DNA of 64,000 nt, taken from Margaritispora aquatica (Eukaryota > Ascomycota > Leotiomycetes > Helotiales > Discinellaceae). Positions 24,714 to 35,870 of this stretch are shown here, piece by piece. Position numbers and translations under genes: made by a program. The number at the start of each line of letters is the position of its first letter. Position 1 is the first letter of the stretch. A model generated the notes under the pieces. That model was not told the origin of the DNA. It ran no database searches and saw nothing but the letters and a program-made list of their open reading frames with translations. The DNA is taken from positions 434,001 through 498,000 of the forward strand of contig VJWN01000010.1 in the NCBI GenBank assembly GCA_007644065.1, given 5' to 3'.

Positions 24714-26136
24714 GCCAGGCGAGGCGTATGTACATTTGCCCCGGACTAGCATTTGTTTCTTCTGTAGAGTAAGGAGGTGGGCAGGCAGACATAGCTGCGT
24801 ATTGAGTTGTTGATCTTCCGAGCTTTCAGAGAAGCCTTCAATCGAGACTTCTTTGCATTCGTTTTACTCCTATTGTGTATTTCATGTCTGGATGATTACC
24901 TTTGTCTTTGTGACGAAAAATTTCTTCAGTGTACTTTTCCCCCCGATGCTTCCCATCACTTTCTGTCTGTGGTTCAAGGAACCTTGTCCGCTCGTAATTG
25001 ATCCTTTCCCTGAATTCAACCCATTTCTGCATACGCGATGAGAGCAAACACACATTCCAAGCAGAGAAGTTCATGCTCTATTCAGAGAAGAGGTTTGCAA
25101 ATTCTGGGATTGAGATTGGAAGTGAGTAGGTATTTGCACTTTCTAGTGTCTTTCTGGCTATGGAGCGACTACGCATGACGTGCTGAGGCTTACGTACACA
25201 ATTGCCATACCGCACAATAATTGTACAAAACTACAAGTCATGTCGATGACAGGCGCATTGATGATTGTGAGTGGGGCCCTATTGCGAAACGTCGTTTGAC
25301 CTGTGACTCGCTTCGATTTCTGGTTTGAAACGGAACGAAAAAACGCCAAACTGCTGCAGCGAACGGTGAACTCTCGAACTCCCGAACTCCCCAGCACGGA
25401 TGGTCTTGGCCTATATGTGATGCGGCGGCCCGTCGGCTGGGTGTCAATTACCTAACCTTAACTTTAAATTTTCCGACTTGACGCTGGCGTTGTTGGGCTA
25501 GTGTTTGGCGTGTGGGTTGTGTTTTGTTGTGTTGCAGGGCGTGGTGTTTTGATGAAGCGAGGTTGGTGGGCATGAGGATGAGGCTTGACGTGTTTGGTTG
25601 GTTGGTTGGTAGGGCTGGACGCTGTTCCTCGCTCTTGATAGGAACGAGGGCGGAGACACATGGATATGGAGATGGAGGGAACATGTGAAGGCGAGGCAAG
25701 ACGAGGCGAGTTGTTTTGACTGACGGGAGGTGTTCCTGATGAGTGAGACATGTGGCTCACCAGCTCACCAGCGAATATACGAATGCGAGGCGAGAAGAGG
25801 ACGACGGACCATCATTGCCTGTTAAATGGCCTAGACCATGTTTGAAGACGCCCAGGCGAGTGTCAGCGGGTTTTTCATCTGTTGTTCTGTTTCCACGAGT
25901 GGTTTGATTCTTGGACCACTAGCCGATAGATGAGTGGAGTGGGCATCTATTGGACCTCTCTTTCGTTTAGCCTTTCCGATGTCTGTTTATATTCAGCTTG
26001 CCCGTTGCGTTTTCATACTTCTCCTCTCTTCTTATATTATTTTCTTCATCTTTCACTGGGTATTTAGACTTTGCTTTTATATTTCATTCTATTCTTTTTA
26101 TCTCTTCTTTCTATTTACCAGATACCCATATCAAAC
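24714..26136. other. Intergenic: sla1 3' flank and promoter of the secreted exon-repeat gene
   Basis: About 1.4 kb. From about 25990 to 26135 the plus strand is very pyrimidine-rich (long CT and T runs), a feature of strong fungal promoters and leaders. Small minus-strand open frames (25464-25760) show no family resemblance. No gene assigned. Confidence 0.5.
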
Positions 26137-27183
26137 ATGCGTTCCTCCACATTCCTCACCTACGCGCTGGTCGCCATGGCATCATCTGTCGTTTCCGCCC
26201 CCGTCGACGTCCCCTTTGACGCTGTCCTCGTCGAGAAGCGAGAGCCTGCGGTGTTCGAAGCTGGAATGGCCAAGGTCGGGACTGTGAATGTCGAGAAGGA
26301 GTACTATCATCGTCGTCAGGCTGAGGCGTCGGGAGTGTATGTTTCCCTTTTCTTGAAGGGGTGGAAGAGGGAGTGAGTGTGGGTATGAATATGAACTGAC
26401 TGGTATGCAGGAAAGCCACGCCAACTAAACCTGCGGCTGCTACGGGAAGTGTGAAGGCCGCCGCCTCAACTGTAAGTCTCCCATCCTGCTAGGGGCATTT
26501 GAGTTGAGTCTAGGACTCTCAAACAAGGAACTCCCTTGGTCTTTAGCATGATTTCGTGAGCTTTACTAACTCTCATCTCCAGGGCGCCGCAGGAGCAAAA
26601 ACAACCGCAGCCAAGGGAACCGTCGCTGTAAGTTATTCCCGACACATTCCCATCGCCTCTGGAGTCTTCTCCTCCCAAAGCTTTCACAATGATAGTCGTG
26701 ATTTTGTCACCTGTTCTTCTAAACTCACTAACTCGATTTTCAGGCCGGTGGTGCAGCCGCAGCGCCCACAGGAGCCAAGGGAACAGTAGCCGTACGTTCA
26801 TGCCCCTCAATTCTTGCGACTAACCCCCCCCCCCCCCCCCTTCGTATCACTTCGCTTGCTTTCCTTCACAACAATTCCCAAACCCCCATCCACCACGCAA
26901 AAATCTCGCAAAAATCAGAGAGTATACCGCTAACATATCCCACCCAACAGGCCGGTGGCGCAGCACCAAAATCCACCGCCGCAGCCAAGGGCACCGTCGC
27001 TGCTGCTGCAGTGCCAACTGCTACCAAGCCCGCTGCTGCGGGAGCAACTACACCTGTAAGTCTATCTACTCTATCTCATCCTCACTCCTATCTCTGTTTC
27101 CGTTTCGAAACTCACATGCTAACAACCCACGCTAGGCTGCAGGTGGTGCTGAGGAAGAGGATGAGGAGGAAGACGAGGAGTAG
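26137..27183 (+). CDS. Small secreted Ala/Gly-rich protein with repeated KGTVA exons and acidic tail
   Basis: Six exons: 26137-26336, 26411-26471, 26583-26627, 26744-26791, 26951-27055 and 27136-27183, total 168 residues without any cysteine. The first 20 residues are a signal peptide (MRSSTFLTYALVAMASSVVS, cleavage near the following Ala-Pro). A Kex2-like site follows (LVEKR, residues 31-35), with a second dibasic site HRR at 58-60. Exons 3, 4 and 5 each encode one module of about 15 residues ending in AKGTVA (GAAGAKTTAAKGTVA; AGGAAAAPTGAKGTVA; AGGAAPKSTAAAKGTVA), and every intron after exon 2 is phase 0. Exon 5 adds PTATKPAAAG, which resembles PTKPAAATG of exon 2. The last exon is almost purely acidic (EEEDEEEDEE). 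Splice sites at all joins are canonical. No known family; a secreted or wall-associated structural protein, or a processed precursor, are both possible. Confidence 0.8.
26824..26840. repeat. C17 homopolymer inside an intron
   Basis: Seventeen consecutive C residues on the plus strand, within the fourth intron (26792-26950) of the secreted exon-repeat gene. The tract is not coding; its length may be unstable or mis-assembled. Confidence 0.95.
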
Positions 27184-29595
27184 AGAGAGATAGAGAAAAT
27201 ATCCTGGGTTTCATTTGTTATTGGATAGATAGATATATAAGTAGTCGTTCGTTTTTTTTTCATTTTTTTTTTTTTTCATTTTTTATTACTGGGTCCAAGT
27301 GTTTGTAGATAAGAGCAGGACGAGATGAGACGAGATGATGAGATGGGATTAGATCTACATTCTCCACTTGTACATCACTTTACTGTGCTGTGCTGTGTTA
27401 CTCCTTGTAGGGTGTTAATGTGGTATTAGAAGAACGAGAAAACATACGGAGAAGTTTCTCACTCTATCTAATTGTTTGTGCATCATGTGAACTTGTCATG
27501 GTTTATTTTATCATGCAGTCTCTTGCCGTGAGGATGCTACTTTCTCGCTTAAAGAAGTCTCTTTAGCCTGGTCTGCTTTTTGTCATGTTCGACAGTAAAA
27601 GTACTTCTGTCCCATGCGGTATCCTTAGTGATTGCGTGGCATTATTTTGCTTGTCTTGCTTATCGAGTTGAGGTGTGTCTTTCCGATCTTTTCATGGGCC
27701 TTTTCGTCACTCAACTTGTTTCGATGGGGTTCTGTCAACTGTTTTGGCCATTTTCGTGGGATCGTTTCCCTGAGCCATGATTCTTGGAGTTTTTGGTTGT
27801 GTTCATGTCTTTGACAGAGCTCGAATCAGTCTTACCAAGGTTCATAGTAGAAACGTATCAGCTCTAGAAAAGATAGAAATCTCTAAGTACTAAATAAGGA
27901 GTAATTTTGCTCAATGTTTCCCAGCCAAGGAGAACGACATTACGAACAATAAATTACTCCGTCAATTTAGCCGGCTTATGCAAAATTGGGGGTCTATAAT
28001 GCAGACATGTTATCAGAAATTCTACCTTCCACCAGAAGAAGTTGAGGTAAGCTGGAACAATGTCAAGCTTTACCTTTCCTTAGACTCCATTGATGCCTCT
28101 TCTGCTACAATTATATTCGCTAATTCGACAGTTCATGTTTTAATGGTGATGTCAACCAAGTAATTCGAGGAAATAAGATCTGCGAAATACAATGTGTACA
28201 ATAGATGATGATAATTAGCTAGTATTTGGTTGATAGTAAAGCATATTCTCAAAGGAATTTCGTATTGAGAGCGCTCACAGCGCCACGTTACTTTGGAAAG
28301 GAAGGAGATAGTCAAGTGAAGTTGTTCGTTCTTTAACCTTTATCAGCCTAACTAAATTTCAGGCGATCAAAGTCAAGATTCGTCTTATCTCTAACAAGCA
28401 CGGTGCCAATGAACATTTTTATTTACAAATATTTTCGATGTGTAACGCTTAACAATACACTTCGACAGCCCGACTTCCTCTCCCTCAAAAACAACATAGG
28501 GAAGACAAACCTTCTCCATCTTGATATTTGAAAGGATGTCTTTCCCACTGTCAATACGTATCTCTCACGGCACAATACGTGCAACTCTTGTACTTATTTA
28601 CAACCAATCTCTCCTACAAGAGCTCAAAAACGATCAATACAGACACCTATACCACCAACCCATTCAGCACCTACATAAACCTCCTAAGCCCGCCAACCCC
28701 CAACAACAAACGAGCATTCAATTGCCTCCAAACAACCTCGGTGGCGCAATAGGTAACTCGTGAACCTCCACCCCCGTACTTATTCCAAGAACAGCTAACT
28801 TGTCACAGTTCGAACTCGGAGTTGAGGCGCTTAAATGTCCTGCGATAGTTGACTTGCTCGTTACCCGTTCAACACGGGTGGCCTGAGTTCGTTCATCGCA
28901 AGGGGCCCTCCTCTGAGATTTGTTTACAAATACACACTTGGTTACTAATATAGGATTCATCCGCCTTGGTCGGTGAGCCTCGGCTCGAGCAAAGCTCCAA
29001 ATAAGTTTTTTTTTTCTGTATAGGCTTTTTGCTATTTCTTCTCTTTTGAACTTCCAATGCACCTGACACGCGTTTGTCGCACGTTTTGCTAAACTTTCGG
29101 GACGTCTCCAATCTACCATTCCAATAACTTACACAACATCACAGAGAACCATTTCCATCAGCTTTCAGTAACACAAACATCATGTCCGCACATCAATCCA
29201 TACAGCGTGGAGGTAATCCGAGGTTTGCATCTCGCTTCGACATTAGGTGTCCACTGCGTCTTATGTCAACTAGATAGTGGCCTTGGCTAAGAGCTAGACC
29301 CTCGATCGCGACACGCCGGTTGGCTGTCATGTTTTGGTAACGGTACCAGCCCTAAGTCTGCGTCTGATTCCCCGGTATATCATTGGGCGGGGCGGTGACC
29401 TGCATAAGCGAAGGTAGGCAGATCTCCTTTGGTGTTAACGACCTGCACCTCACTATAGAAGCACGGAAACCTCGGATTGGATATAAAGACAAGTAGTTCC
29501 GCATCTATAAACAAGCATCGAACAAAGTTCATTTGTTCAAGACAAGCATTGAGCGAAGTTTCGAGTACTTTCGAAATTTCAAACCATTCCCCAAT
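27184..29595. other. Long intergenic region with gene relics
   Basis: About 2.4 kb, without a convincing gene. It holds T-rich terminator-like sequence after the secreted gene (27250-27290), a tRNA-like relic at 28736-28829, and a stretch at 29150-29270 that looks like a 5' leader with an ATG at 29181 followed by only about 19 codons. A minus-strand frame at 28718-29119 has no family resemblance. Close to the P450 start are a TATAAA at 29482 and two imperfect copies of an ACAAGCAT.GA element (29511-29530 and 29542-29560). Confidence 0.5.
28736..28829 (+). pseudogene. Possible degenerate tRNA (methionine-like) relic
   Basis: An exact A-box match TGGCGCAATAGG lies at 28743-28754 and a weak B-box GTTCGAACT at 28809. 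CCTCGG (28737-28742) can pair with TTGAGG (28823-28828) as four Watson-Crick pairs plus two G-U wobbles, as an acceptor stem would. From memory the 5' half resembles ascomycete elongator tRNA-Met, which has GGTGGCGCAATAGGTA. The D-stem 3' strand and the T-stem do not pair and no clean anticodon arm is seen, so it is not a functional tRNA as read. Low confidence. Confidence 0.3.
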
Positions 29596-31995
29596 ATGTT
29601 CACTTCAATCCTTCTCTTTACTTCCACACACCTCGCCCTCACCTTTATCCTCTCTTCTCTCCTCGTCCGTCTCACTTATAAACGTTACGGCCAAGGCCTC
29701 TCTAAATATCCCGGTCCCTTCCTCGCTTCTCTCACAAACCTCTACCGTCTCTACGATGTATCAATCAACACGTCCATACTCCCCATGCTCGCCTTGCACC
29801 GCAAATACGGGGACGTGGTCCGTTACGGCCCAAACATGCTTTGTTTCTCCGACCCTCAAGCTATCAAAGATATTTACATTGGCACTGATGCATGTCCGAA
29901 AGTTCGTTCCTCCTTCCCCACTCTCCTCGCTTAACCCTCCTTTCTCGCTTGCGCCTCCTCTGATCTCTTCTCCTCTCTTCTCCTCTCCACAGTCTCAGCT
30001 GCACTAACGAAGCCCAAGTCCGAATTCTACTCCACAGCCGAGCTCTACATCTCAGGCGAGAAGCATAACACCATCTTCTCTCTCCGCGACGAGAAGCAGC
30101 ACGGCAAGATGCGGCGCGTCGTCGGACCCGCCTTCACCATGAGCTCCATCGCGCAATTGGAAGACTACATCGACGCAACCATCGACACCTTCATGCAGAC
30201 CCTCGATGAGAGGTTCGTGGATGATGAGGGTGGGAAAGGCAAGGAGCTCGATATGATGAGCTGGATGCAGTATTTTGCATTTGATGTGCTGGGCCAGTTG
30301 TTGTATGGCGAGCCGCACGGGTTTATTGAGAAGGGGTGAGCGTTTGTTATCCCAAGCCCTTTTATACCGGGCTCATGCCTAGCAGCGGTGATCTTGAAGA
30401 CATAATAGCAATCTCAGACTTCGGCACAAAATACGACATCTTCGTAAATCCACCCTCCCCTTGCCCCTTCAGCCTCACCGACTAACAACACCACGACAGA
30501 TCGGCCAAATGCCCTGGCTGGACTACTTGCTTCTCAAGAACCCACTCTTCCTCTTCCTAACCGAACACAAACTCATCAAATTCGAGTTCGTGCCCCTCCC
30601 ATTCGCGCTAAAACAACTCGCGCTGCGAGAACAGAATCGCCAAATCGCGCTCAGCACCAATACCGACACCAACACCAACGCCAATGAGAAAAGCCAGAAG
30701 AAGAAAAGAGACTTGCTTGACAGGCTCATAGAGTCGCAGACGAAGAACCCGGGACTGCTGACTGATATCGAGATCGCGAAGGTGTGCGCCATGTTGGTGT
30801 TTGCGGGGAGTGATACTACGTGTGTTTGTTCTTTTCTTTTACTCTTAATTTCCTTATACACTCCAACTCCCCTCCGTATCTGTTTCCGTTGTCATTTCAT
30901 TTTTATTCCAATATTCCGTGATGTGGTTTTTAGGGTCGATAGCTAACGAGAGGCAGCGCAACGACCCTCTCAGCGCTCTTCTACTACCTCCTCAAGAATC
31001 CCACCATCTACACTAAACTCCAAGCCGAGATCGACGCCGCTACGGCGAAGTCCCCAAATCAGAATATCCGCTTTGCAGACGCTCAGGCCCTACCCTACCT
31101 CGACGCATGTATCAAAGAGATATTTCGCTACCAGTACGTTCTTTCCCCCCTCCTCCTCACTTCTCCCTTCCCAATTTCCTCCCTCCCCAAAACCCAAACC
31201 CCAAACCCCCAAAAACGCAACACTAACCCACGCCCTCCTCCCCACCCCACAGCCCAGCAGCAGGATTCAACCCAGAGCGCGTGGTACCCTCGCCCGGGCG
31301 AAAAATCGGCTCGCATTTCGTGCCCCGAGGAACCATCGTCTCGGTCAGCACGTGGGCTCTGCATCGCAACCCAGCCTTGTTTGGGGAGGATGTCGATGTT
31401 TTCCGGCCGGAGCGGTGGTTGGTTGGGGCTGCGAGCGAAGCGAGTGAAGCGAGCCAGGTAGCGGTGGGTGAAGCGAGGATAACCGGCGACGCGAGCCAGG
31501 CAGTGGGCGAAACGAGCCAGGAAGAGGAGAAAGAGAAGGAAAAACAAAAGGAGAATATAAAAAACATGTGGAGCAGCATGTTCCATTTCGGGGCCGGCAA
31601 CCACATGTGCATGGGTCGACACATCAGTTTGTTGGAGGTATACAAACTCGTGCCTGTTATACTGAGTCGATTCGAAGTACGTTTTCTCCTTCCCCCCCTC
31701 CATCCTCTTCCCCTTCCCCTTCCCCTTCCCCCTCTCCTCTTCCCCTTTCCTTCCCCATCTCCATCCCCCATCCCCACCAAGACTTCACGCAAGAGATAGG
31801 GATCAGCGAATGAGAAATGACGTAGAAGTTGCTGATTTGATCTCATCTAATCTGATCTGAGCTGATGTGTGTGTCTGTGATGAATAGTTGACTCTCGCGA
31901 GCGAGGGACCGAATGGAAAGTGGACGACGTATAATATGGGGTTTGTGAAGCCGGTCGGGCTTAAGGTGAGATTGAGGAAGAGGGTAAGGGGATAG
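29596..31995 (+). CDS. Cytochrome P450 monooxygenase with an internal repeat insertion
   Basis: Seven exons: 29596-29901, 30013-30335, 30386-30443, 30500-30819, 30957-31133, 31253-31676 and 31888-31995; 571 residues. An N-terminal anchor helix (SILLFTSTHLALTFILSSLL) is followed by the KYPGP hinge. The I-helix oxygen motif AGSDTT is at the end of exon 4, the ExxR motif is EIFR (390-393), PERW follows, and the heme loop is FHFGAGNHMCMG with the thiolate Cys at about 514. The usual Arg of the FxxGxRxC motif is His here. Between RPERW and the heme loop sits an extra Ala/Ser/Gln/Glu-rich stretch of about 45 residues. The family is the fungal group that includes pisatin demethylase-like enzymes; the substrate is unknown. 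The first splice is the least certain: the donor at 29902 with an acceptor at 30012 keeps the frame, and other pairings nearby are possible. Confidence 0.85.
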
Positions 31996-32514
31996 AAGGA
32001 TAGGAGGAGGTTGAGGATGATGGGACGTGGAAGTGGGTGTGGGTGTGGATGCGATTATGGGTGTGAGTTCGAGCGGGAGTGTGAGTTTGAACTAACACGA
32101 ATAGGTTAGCTTACAATGGTGTGTTGATTGGTGATGGGGTAACAGATATCAGTGAATCTGGAGTAGTGAATCTTTCAACGTAAAGATGAATCGGCTTTTT
32201 GTTACTGTTAAGAAAAGGCATGAATGAAATATTCCCTCATGACTCGCTTAAGCTTACTTGAGAAATGACTCGAGCTTGATTCAGCTCGTCACATAGAACC
32301 TGATTCAATCCACAACTTCTCCCTTCGCAGAATGAATAGCAATGTCCGATGGAGTAAGTGGTTTCATCAATAATTCAATACACTCTTGTTACTGTAGCTA
32401 TGTCTAAACAAGACCTCTACAGCGACATCCAAGTGTTGTCAGCTCTTCATGATTGGTAATCTTACCAAGTGGTACCCTAGAAATATCACCTCCACCGACA
32501 CCACGAACACCTCC
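31996..32514. other. Convergent intergenic region, P450 and protease 3' flanks
   Basis: About 0.5 kb between the ends of two converging genes. It starts with GTGTGGGTGT-like repeats and otherwise contains nothing recognised. Confidence 0.5.
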
Positions 32515-35500
32515 TCAGAACCACTTGATCTTGAAAATGGGCGAGTCCCACCTCTCATAGTCGTCATCCTCCTCAGGATTACCACCCACCTTCAGCGCTC
32601 GCACCATAACCTTATAACTTCCATCCGGCACCTCTCGTCCATCGTCCAGAAGGCCATTCCAAGTAGTTGAATGACGCCAGTCCCTAGATACTACCTTGAA
32701 TGGTGAATTGAGAATACTGCCAGTAATAGACTGGCCGATTTTTTGGATGATGTTGAGATCTTTGGCATCTTCGCGCACGATGTCAAAATGAACTAGTTGC
32801 GATGCCATATTGACTTTCCACTTGATTTCTGGGTATGGGTAAGAACACTTTGAGTTCGAGCTTGGACAACTACCGTTGCGAGGAAGATCGAACACTGTTT
32901 GATTGTCGATACGATTGCTAGCCCAAGATGCAACCTTTTTAAGAATTTCGGGATTTTCTGGTGGATTGAATAGACGTATATCTCTCAAACGACCTGCAAG
33001 TCCAGCATATGGGAGCGTAAGATTGTCGCGATTTAAGTCTTGAATGGAAATATATCCACTATACATGGGAACTCGAGAGGCGTCTAGGCCTTGCGGAGGA
33101 ACAACATGCATAGTAAATATGCCTACTTCACCAGGCAGTACGGTCAATGACTCAGGCACGAAACGAACAGAGGCACCGGATGCAGGATCAGCTGAAAGTG
33201 ACACTGAAGGATAATCATATGAGGTGTTATTCCCGGGCACAAGGAACGCAGTGGCAGCCATAAGGTTTTGAAAGCAGTAGGTTTGAGATACCGTGCCAAT
33301 ATTTTTGATGGCTAAAGAACGTTCAGATTTGAAGTCGCTGGCTTTCTATTAGCATCATGAGCAATCATCGAGCAACTATTATTTTGACATACGTAGAAAA
33401 CTCGCCTAATGCAATATTCTCATGATCAAGCAGAGTAGTGCTATGTGCAGCTTTGAATGCGTTGATTAGTCCCCCGCCTTGTTGGAGAACCGAAGCCAGA
33501 TAGTCAACGGTGTTATTTTCGGTGAAGAACTGTGTTGGGGTAGCAGTTGTTGTTAGTAGTCCTGTCATTTCTTGTGGCAGTAAGATATCCTTTCCTCTAA
33601 TCTGTTTCAGCAAAGCAACCACGCCCGCAACAAAAGGTGTAGACATTGAGGTGCCATCCATTACAGCATACCCACCTTTCGCCAAAGGATATGTAGAGAG
33701 AATGCGACCCCCTGGGGCGGAAATATCAGGACTGATCCGCAAGTCTATCGTAGGTCCCCAAGAGCTGAACAATGACATTTTACCAGCACTGATATTGTTC
33801 GTGGTCATCTTTACCATCTTCTTATCCCCTTCAAATGTGATGGTGACATGGGCACCATATTTGAAAGCATCAACGAAGGCTATGCCATATACAGAAGGAA
33901 TAGTACCTGACCCTGGAGGCATGTAGACTATTGGACGTGGAGGAATACTCTCTCCTGGATATTCGTAGAAGAAAACCATTCTCGCTCCTCGCGCCTCAGC
34001 CATTTTATACTTTGTTTCATGAGAACAACCTCCAAATCTGATGAGAACAACATAACTCGCTAGGTTGGGCGTGCTATCCGGAAGGGGTTTGCAAGCATCA
34101 TCTGTTACTGCAAAGTCCAGAGAAAGAGCGTATACAGGAACAGGCGAGCTTGTGGCATTTATTGTTTCACCAATATAGCCAAACTCCACTGGCTTCGACC
34201 CATTGATGGAGAACATGGCGCTTTTATACAGAGAAGGAATTTCTGTGCTGGTGACTGAGCCGATGGACATAGCATTCTATTCACCTTATCAGTAAACACG
34301 CATTTGACATGGCGCATAAAGATTGATAAGAGCATTTCCAAGCAGCGCATGCGGTATTGATATAAGGCACTGCCAAGTAGTCAACAGGCTCCCGCAAAAT
34401 ATTTCGAAGTCAACAGATTGAGGTGTATACTGACCTTTGCGTTTGACGGAGCAGCAACTCGGAAGAGACCATAAAGTCCATCGTTCCCGGCTGCAGCAAT
34501 GAAAGGTATGCCTTTTTCAACGATTCGCTGGGCAGCATCACGCAATGGATCTAGAGAGTGATTAATGTCTCGAGATGCGTATATTCTTTGCTGATCAGCA
34601 GCATACCTTCAGTAAGACCGCCGAGATGGCCCATCGACATCGATATTACGTCTGGACTTGCCTCATATGCTAAATTCATCGCTTGAATCAAAAGATCTGT
34701 TGTGGTGGTGCCCGAACATCCTTGAACTTGATTTTTTGTTAGCAGGTAATTAATTTAGCTAATATCCTACATCAAGCGTTTACCTTTCCATATTCCCAAT
34801 GTAGCATTAGGAGCTACCCCAACAAAGCCAAGCTCATTAGGATTTGCTGCCAAGATTCCTGCAATATGTGTACCATGGCCATTACAGTCCACTATGCGAG
34901 ATTTCCATTAGTATACTTCTGAGCACTATGTAGACATCTCGTTTAACTTCGCTGTACGTACTTGGATCGGCACTTGGAATTAACGGGGGGGTTCCCATGT
35001 AGTCTTTGCCAACAAGATCAAAGCCTGTGACAACCTTACAACCCGGTCCAAAACATCCCCCAAGAGCAGGGTGTGTATAATCAATACCGCTGTCGATGAT
35101 AGCGATGAAAATGCCTTTACCAGTGTAGCCAGCCTTATGAAGTTTATCAACTCCAGTCATCACATGTGGAGCGTAAGCAGTTGAAAGGATGCTGCGTTTG
35201 GAAATGGGCGAGAAATCAGGAGAATGATACGTTGTCCAATCTACCTCGTTTGGCTGTTGATGAAGAGTAACTGGCCACATCTTCTTGACATTTTGGAATG
35301 ATCGGATTGTTTTGATCGCAGCTTGAGGATCGTCATTGCCATGGAGATCGAAAGAGACACCCTTGAACAGTCGATGATTTAAATTGATACGGGGCTGAGC
35401 CGAGATGTTACAGGCGGACAAATTGGCATAGAACCAATCCTATATCGCGATCAGTAAGAATTCTTCTAGACCAAGTTTGGGATACACACTGGATTCACAG

Positions 35501-35648
35501 AGCGGGAGCCCAAACTTGAGGCCTCAAATTCGACAATGTATGCTCTCGGGACGATTTTTTCGCTATGCTGCGTCGGAACAAGAGCAGAAACGGCAACGGC
35601 TAGAGTCAGTGTCGTTAACGTCTTGGTGAGAAGTCCGCATGACACCAT
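32515..35648 (-). CDS. Secreted subtilisin-like serine protease (S8 family, multi-domain)
   Basis: Seven exons: 35648-35490, 35439-34962, 34891-34784, 34720-34607, 34550-34435, 34276-33393 and 33337-32515; 893 residues. A signal peptide (hydrophobic core TLTLAVAVSAL) is followed by an inhibitor-like prodomain containing AYIVEFE. The catalytic triad is complete: Asp169 in IAIIDSGIDYTHP, His218 in NGHGTHIAGI and Ser535 in DGTSMSTPFVAGV; the oxyanion Asn is in AAAGNDG. A protease-associated domain is inserted between His and Ser (ASYVVLIRFGGCSHETKY), and an Fn3-like C-terminal region of ~330 residues follows. This layout matches minor extracellular proteases of the Vpr/C5a-peptidase-like type in fungi. 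It is probably exported and degrades extracellular protein. All introns are 46-76 nt apart from one of 158 nt. Confidence 0.93.
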
Positions 35649-35841
35649 GCTGGAAACGATATTATACCAATGGAATGGGCAGATTGGTTTATGTGGTGGA
35701 TATGAGGCTTGAAGAGATCCAGATTGAAATGTTCCAGGGGCAATAATGAAGTTGAAACAAAAGGTGGTTTACAGGTACTGTATCAGCAATGATCGATGAA
35801 GTTTCGGTTGACGGATCGAATGCGGGTGTGTTATTAGCAAT

Positions 35842-35870
35842 GATGTTGATGTTGATGTTGATGTTGATGA
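35842..35870. repeat. GATGTT hexamer repeat
   Basis: About 4.8 tandem copies of GATGTT, upstream of the S8 protease start. Confidence 0.9.

Noticed and set aside
25464..25760. Minus-strand frames of 83-98 codons with Pro/Thr/His-rich content
   Set aside because: Two overlapping frames with similar low-complexity content on GGTT-rich DNA; no start context, domain or continuation.
28718..29119. Minus-strand 133-codon open frame in the gap before the P450
   Set aside because: No recognisable domain, no splice partners and antisense to the tRNA-like relic; codon use does not look like that of the neighbouring genes.
29596..35648. P450 plus S8 protease plus secreted repeat protein as a biosynthetic or peptide-natural-product cluster
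   Set aside because: No core synthase, methyltransferase, DUF3328 (UstY-type) oxidase or O-prenyltransferase is present, and the secreted protein has only one or two dibasic sites rather than repeated core peptides, so a dikaritin-type RiPP cluster is not supported.
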